Positions 8,164 to 11,408 of a stretch of 11,408 bases of DNA are shown piece by piece (position 1 is the stretch's first letter; every line of letters begins with the position of its first letter). The stretch covers positions 1 through 11,408 of the forward strand of contig CALEJX010000288.1 of the NCBI GenBank assembly GCA_937898375.1, written 5' to 3'. The notes below the pieces were generated by a model, which worked only from the letters and a program-made list of their open reading frames with translations, was not told where the DNA came from and did not search any database. Both the position numbers and the translations under genes were made by a program. This stretch comes from an uncultured Ruminococcus sp. (GTDB lineage: Bacteria > Bacillota > Clostridia > Oscillospirales > Ruminococcaceae).

Positions 8164-8194
8164 ATTATACACTTTACAGCTACTGTAAAGTCAA
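8164..8194 (-). promoter_or_regulatory. MerR-type promoter of the opp operon (19-bp spacer)
   Basis: On the minus strand TTGACT (8189-8194) and TATAAT (8164-8169) are separated by 19 bases (8170-8188). Both hexamers are near or at consensus, but a 19-base spacer is too long for efficient unaided sigma-70-type use. It is the signature of promoters activated by MerR-family proteins, which shorten the spacer by twisting DNA. The predicted start near 8157 leaves about 58 bases before oppB. Confidence 0.82.
8171..8191. promoter_or_regulatory. Dyad operator inside the opp promoter spacer
   Basis: The arms ACTTTACAG (8171-8179) and CTGTAAAGT (8183-8191) are perfect reverse complements around a 3-base centre. 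The dyad lies between and slightly overlaps the -35 element, as expected for a dimeric MerR-family activator. The natural candidate to bind it is the BmrR-like protein encoded at 1-803, at the far end of the same apparent transcript; that link is inference. Confidence 0.8.
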
Positions 8195-8203
8195 TATGTT
8201 AAC

Positions 8204-8350
8204 TGCAATTTTGTTCAATATAACAAAAATCACCGTATTTTCGGCGTTTTATCATTTAATTTGTATATTATTTCTTCTAAATAAAGTTGCATTTGCTGCA
8301 AGCAATACATATACAAAAAAATCAAGCTATTTTAAGAATGCAATTTTGTT
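8204..8350. repeat. 12-base direct repeat TGCAATTTTGTT upstream of the opp promoter
   Basis: TGCAATTTTGTT occurs at 8204-8215 and again at 8339-8350, each followed within one base by AATAT. The first copy ends about 10 bases upstream of the -35 element. Additional TGCAA or TTGCA words at 8287-8291, 8297-8301, 8361-8365 and 8426-8430 make the gap richer in this word than its composition would predict. It may be a second regulator's binding sites. Confidence 0.4.
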
Positions 8351-8380
8351 AATATGATATTGCAAATAACAATAATAAGA

Positions 8381-8408
8381 AAGGACGTCTGATCAATCAA
8401 ACGTCCTT
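8381..8408 (-). terminator. Intrinsic terminator of the ureohydrolase-MATE operon
   Basis: The arms AAGGACGT (8381-8388) and ACGTCCTT (8401-8408) are perfectly complementary around a 12-base loop. On the minus strand the stem is followed by the T-rich stretch TCTTATTATTGTTATTT. It begins 28 bases after the MATE stop codon, the right place and direction for ending that transcript. Confidence 0.75.
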
Positions 8409-8436
8409 GTATAACCCATATTTTTTTGCATTGTGA

Positions 8437-9834
8437 TCAGTTGTTTTCAACGCTGCTTATAGCTTCAGTAACATTGTGATACCATTTGCGAGATCTCAAT
8501 CGTCTTTGACCAAGAGGAAACTTAAACAGTTCGATCGCAATGTGTGCAGCATAAACATACCATATATCTGCCTTGAAAACAAGCCCAAGCAGAAGCGTAA
8601 GCGGCATTCCTATCATCCAAATACTGCCTGCGTCCATGAGCGTAAGATATTTTACATCTCCGCCGCTTCTGAAAATACCTTCTACCTTAATACAGTTCAC
8701 CGCATTAGGTATGCAGTATATAGCAAGCACGCACATGCAGTTTCTCACACATTCGCCCTCAAGAGTACCCTTTATTCCATAAATATGCTGAACAGGTACC
8801 ATAAGAGCAACAATGATACTGCACGATATAAGACCTGCTATAATAGAAACCCTATTGAAGCGATCTGCATAGCGATAAACTTTTGGCATATCGCCCGAAC
8901 CCATCTCAATACCGAGCATTATCGTGCAAGTTCCTGCAAAGCCCATTATTGCAAGCTTCGCAAACATCTCCATGGTGTTAAGTATACTCATTCCAGCATA
9001 TACTTCCGTGCCCCTTGTTCCATATACCATATAGTAGAACGAAAGACCCAGCGACCATAGCATATCATTTGCGCACAAAGGCAGAGAAGTCTTAAGATAC
9101 TCCTTATATAGTCTGACATTAAGCGAGCCCAGAGTTTTAAACAGGTTTTTCTTGATAGGATTATTAGAAACAAAGAAATACACAAGAAGCCCTGCTAGCT
9201 CGATTATTCTTGCGGCGAGCGTACCCAATGCCGCTCCTGTCACTCCAAGCTTAGGCGAGCCAAGCTTTCCAAAGATAAATATATAGTTAAAGAACAGGTT
9301 GAATAGCATACTTGCTATACCCTGTATCATAGGGATCTTGACCTTTCCCATATTCCTAAAGCAAAAGCTTACCGCATAGCACACCGCATTAAGAAGATAT
9401 GACACCGCCACGATACGCATATACTGCCTTGCCTGACCGATAACCGCAGGGTCTCTGTTAAAAAGCCTTATGATAGGATCAGGAAATACGATTGCAGCAC
9501 CACACATTATCATACCAACAGCAAATGTAACTGTAACAGCTACCCAGATAATGCGCTGAAAGTCTTTGATATTTTTTTGACCCCAATAACGTGTCAGATA
9601 TATTCCTGCGCCAGTATTACAGCCATATAGGAAAGTAAAATAGACGCTGAAAAAATTTGTAGATACTCCTACTGCCGCAATAGCTGCGCTGCCTAAGGTG
9701 CTGACCATCCACTGATCTATGAAAGTGAGACATTGGCTGAATATCGAAGAAACAAGCAGCGGCATTATGATACTGAGAAATTTCTTGTTAAACTCCTTCT
9801 TCTCAGCTTTAAGGTCAACGCTTTCCGACAGCAT
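8437..9834 (-). CDS. MATE-family multidrug/organic cation exporter
   Basis: A 465-residue membrane protein with about 12 hydrophobic segments in two similar halves, the usual size for MATE exporters. Recognisable pieces are PLLVSSIFSQCLTFIDQWMV in helix 1, LGSAAIAAVGVSTNFF in helix 2, the mid-N-half FRNMGKVKIPM and its C-half counterpart FRSGGDVKYL. Such proteins export drugs, cationic dyes or metabolites in exchange for sodium or protons; the substrate is not readable here. The frame opens at GTG 9843, but GAGGGGG (9843-9849) is placed 8 bases before ATG 9834, so the ATG is preferred. It starts about 31 bases after the inactive ureohydrolase and probably shares its transcript. The context hints at export of a substrate or product of guanidino-compound metabolism, but a drug exporter that merely shares the transcript is equally possible. 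Confidence 0.9.
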   Translation of the reverse strand: MLSESVDLKAEKKEFNKKFLSIIMPLLVSSIFSQCLTFIDQWMVSTLGSAAIAAVGVSTNFFSVYFTFLYGCNTGAGIYLTRYWGQKNIKDFQRIIWVAVTVTFAVGMIMCGAAIVFPDPIIRLFNRDPAVIGQARQYMRIVAVSYLLNAVCYAVSFCFRNMGKVKIPMIQGIASMLFNLFFNYIFIFGKLGSPKLGVTGAALGTLAARIIELAGLLVYFFVSNNPIKKNLFKTLGSLNVRLYKEYLKTSLPLCANDMLWSLGLSFYYMVYGTRGTEVYAGMSILNTMEMFAKLAIMGFAGTCTIMLGIEMGSGDMPKVYRYADRFNRVSIIAGLISCSIIVALMVPVQHIYGIKGTLEGECVRNCMCVLAIYCIPNAVNCIKVEGIFRSGGDVKYLTLMDAGSIWMIGMPLTLLLGLVFKADIWYVYAAHIAIELFKFPLGQRRLRSRKWYHNVTEAISSVENN

Positions 9835-9842
9835 ATGTATCA

Positions 9843-9849
9843 CCCCCTC
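9843..9849 (-). promoter_or_regulatory. Ribosome binding site deciding the MATE start
   Basis: GAGGGGG on the minus strand lies 8 bases ahead of ATG 9834. The alternative GTG at 9843 shares its first base with this site and so has no room for ribosome binding. Confidence 0.65.
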
Positions 9850-9865
9850 ACAGTCTGTAAAGCCG

Positions 9866-10789
9866 TTACTGTTCCCTTTCAGATGCTATGTTGTATGCCG
9901 CAACTGCATAGAGCTTGCCTGCACATTCCGCAAGATTGTTGAGCGAAGTCTCCCCAGGATCATTATAATCAAGCATACCGCATACTGCAATGCCCTTTAT
10001 GTCAAGCCCAACAAGCCCTGTTTCCATTATCTCAACGACCTCATGAGAAGCAAATCCTCCTGCATAAGGTCTTGCCGCAGATGTTACAAAAGCAAGATCA
10101 TAAAAGTTCATATCAAATATCACAAAAACAGGTTTTCCTGATGCCTTTTCTTTTATCGCAGAGCCCACGTCTGAAAGCTTCATATAGTCCATGTCAGAAG
10201 CTGTCAACACATCTATGCCCAGCTTTTCCAGCTTGCCGCCGTATTGTGACATTCCGTTTCTTATTCCAACTTCAAGAGAAGAAGCATTGTCGCACATACC
10301 CTCTTCTGCCGCTCTAACAAGCGCAGAACTTACCGAACCGCCGAAGTGGATAACAGCTATTTTGCCATACTGTTCATAACAAGCTTTTATCTGCCCATAA
10401 GATGTCTTATCATCTCCGCCGATAATAAAGCTGCAAGCTCCCGTGGAAGCTATCGCTTTTTCAGCCGTATATATACATTCCTCAGCGGCTGCCTTTGAGG
10501 AATCATCGATGATAAGGTCACCGCAATCACCGCTCTTTACGCTATGCGCCATATCAATGTCAAGTCCCTGATCACAAAAGCCAAAGCCAAAAATATCACG
10601 TCTGAAATATTCCGAACCTTTTCTTGAACCGGGCTTTGCAGTTTCATCACACTCATATGGCAGCGCTGCAAAAAGAATATCATAACCATTTATATCATCG
10701 ACCATGGGCGTTTCCAAAAAGCCTGTCGGCCCCTGATCTTTCAGATCATCAAAGTTTAGTTTAAACGGACATTTTACCATATCTAACAC
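9866..10789 (-). CDS. Catalytically degenerate ureohydrolase (agmatinase/arginase fold pseudoenzyme)
   Basis: A 307-residue protein that aligns along its C-terminal two thirds with the agmatinase gene just upstream: IKACYEQYGKIAVIHF against LKAYSEKYGKVAMVHF, LEVGIRNG against IQVGIRSG, and GFASHEVVEIMETGLVGLDI against GFSTYEACEIIRNGLAGLDI. The binuclear metal site is gone. GGDH is GGDD (Asp127 for His), the DxHxD triad is Gly150, Ser152 and Ser154, and DID is DMN (Asn228 for the second Asp). The catalytic Glu is Gly271. Only Asp226 of the ligands remains. The frame is full length and intact, so this is not a decaying pseudogene. It is probably a non-catalytic partner or regulator of the neighbouring enzyme. 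It starts 12 bases after that gene. GTG 10789 has AGGA 7 bases upstream; ATG 10780 (three codons in) is the alternative, with AAAGG 12 bases away. Confidence 0.85.
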   Translation of the reverse strand: MLDMVKCPFKLNFDDLKDQGPTGFLETPMVDDINGYDILFAALPYECDETAKPGSRKGSEYFRRDIFGFGFCDQGLDIDMAHSVKSGDCGDLIIDDSSKAAAEECIYTAEKAIASTGACSFIIGGDDKTSYGQIKACYEQYGKIAVIHFGGSVSSALVRAAEEGMCDNASSLEVGIRNGMSQYGGKLEKLGIDVLTASDMDYMKLSDVGSAIKEKASGKPVFVIFDMNFYDLAFVTSAARPYAGGFASHEVVEIMETGLVGLDIKGIAVCGMLDYNDPGETSLNNLAECAGKLYAVAAYNIASEREQ

Positions 10790-10801
10790 CGACCTTTCCT
10801 A

Positions 10802-11408
10802 TCATTCCTGCTCAGCTTTTTTCTTTGAAAGCAAAATAATAAACTGCTTTAGTATCGCTGCCGCATTTATCGCAGTGATGCCTGCGGGATCGTAATTTTC
10901 CATTACCTCCACAAGGTCAAAACCCACAATGTCAAGTCCAGCAAGACCGTTTCTGATTATCTCACAAGCCTCATATGTAGAAAATCCTCCCGGCATCGGA
11001 GTTCCCGTACCAGGTGCATAAACAGGGTCAAGAAAGTCAATATCGAAAGTGATGAAAACCTTAGCGTCCCCCACCTGCTCCTTTATTCTGCGGCAAGTTT
11101 CCTTTATTCCGATCTTATGAAGCTCTCTAGCTGTAATGACCTCCATTCCGTGATCTTGCGCATACTTGATACGATAAGTATCTCCGCCGCTTCTTATGCC
11201 TACCTGAATGGAATGTTCAGTATCAAGAATGTCATCTTCAATAGCATTTCTAAAAGGCGTGCCGTGATTATACTTTATCCTTTCGCCATAATCCCATGTA
11301 TCTTCATGTGTATCAAAGTGTACCATTGCAACTTTACCATACTTCTCGCTGTAGGCTTTAAGTTCAGCATATGCAATAAGGTGATCTCCACCTAAAACGA
11401 TAGGCACA
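10802..11408 (-). CDS. speB: Agmatinase-type ureohydrolase (5' end beyond window edge)
   Basis: The last 201 codons of a ureohydrolase, cut at the right edge; the in-frame GTG at 11407 is an internal valine of PIVLGGDH, not a start. About 90-110 N-terminal residues should lie outside. All ligands of the two-metal site are visible, numbered from this fragment: His9 in GGDH, Asp32, His34 and Asp36 in FDTHED, Asp122 and Asp124 in FDIDFLDP, and the catalytic Glu167 in DLVEV. APGTGTPMPGG and NYDPAGITAINAA are typical of agmatinases. The expected reaction is hydrolysis of a guanidino compound, classically agmatine to putrescine and urea, in the cytoplasm. Members annotated this way also include guanidine and guanidinobutyrate hydrolases, so the substrate is uncertain and the symbol provisional. 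The degenerate paralogue follows within 12 bases, then the MATE exporter. Confidence 0.9.
   Translation of the reverse strand, partial: VPIVLGGDHLIAYAELKAYSEKYGKVAMVHFDTHEDTWDYGERIKYNHGTPFRNAIEDDILDTEHSIQVGIRSGGDTYRIKYAQDHGMEVITARELHKIGIKETCRRIKEQVGDAKVFITFDIDFLDPVYAPGTGTPMPGGFSTYEACEIIRNGLAGLDIVGFDLVEVMENYDPAGITAINAAAILKQFIILLSKKKAEQE

Larger units (their letters stand above)
8099..8436. other. AT-rich 338-base intergenic region between MATE gene and oppB
   Basis: I see no coding frame with a ribosome site here. Reading the minus strand, the region holds the MATE-operon terminator (8381-8408), about 180 bases of AT-rich DNA with repeated TGCAA-type words and a 12-base direct repeat (8204-8215 and 8339-8350), the MerR-type opp promoter (8164-8194) and the oppB leader. 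Short AT-rich inverted repeats such as TTTTGTT/AACAAAA (8209-8228) are present but could be chance at this base composition. Confidence 0.7.

Noticed and set aside
8156..8184. TTGACT on the plus strand overlapping the opp promoter, suggesting divergent transcription
   Set aside because: No acceptable -10 follows at 16-19 bases (GCTACT or similar), and there is no plus-strand gene downstream.
8476..9060. Plus-strand open frame of 194 codons inside the MATE gene
   Set aside because: It is antisense to a well-supported MATE frame; the translation is low in family-like character and has no ribosome site context that I can support.
9848..9862. CTGTAAAG, one arm of the opp operator, appears just upstream of the MATE gene next to CTCACAG
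   Set aside because: The second arm is imperfect, the spacing is 1 base instead of 3, and no -35/-10 pair flanks it; most likely chance.

Overview
The window is about 11.4 kb of moderately AT-rich bacterial DNA, and every gene I can support lies on the minus strand. The gene types suggest a Gram-positive anaerobe of the class Clostridia, perhaps a Ruminococcus-like gut or rumen bacterium: a short lipobox on the peptide-binding protein, strong AGGAGG-type ribosome sites, a BmrR-like MerR regulator and an ammonium transporter with a fused PII domain. The organism assignment is inference.

Read in the direction of transcription (right to left) there are two gene blocks. The first runs from the right edge to about 8370: the 3' part of an intact agmatinase-type ureohydrolase, a second ureohydrolase-fold protein that has lost nearly all metal ligands and the catalytic Glu, and a MATE-family exporter. 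The genes are separated by 12 and about 31 bases and end at a hairpin terminator (8381-8408).

A 338-base AT-rich gap (8099-8436) follows. It carries a striking promoter for the second block: TTGACT and TATAAT separated by 19 bases, with a perfect 9+3+9 dyad across the spacer. This is the classical layout of a promoter activated by a MerR-family protein.

The second block is oppB-oppC-oppD-oppF-oppA (a complete peptide/nickel-type ABC importer), then amt-PII, then a MerR/BmrR-like regulator gene that runs off the left edge. Gaps are mostly 13-50 bases, oppD and oppF overlap, and no clear terminator interrupts the block. The only candidate boundary is a 9-bp-stem hairpin between oppA and amt, which lacks a T tract.

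Taken together, the second block looks like a nitrogen-acquisition operon (peptides plus ammonium) under a MerR-type switch, probably controlled by its own last gene. The first block looks like guanidino-compound hydrolysis with an associated exporter. The points most worth following up are the tandem active/inactive ureohydrolase pair, the MerR-type promoter and its possible feedback loop, and the Amt-PII fusion whose T-loop lacks the uridylylation tyrosine.
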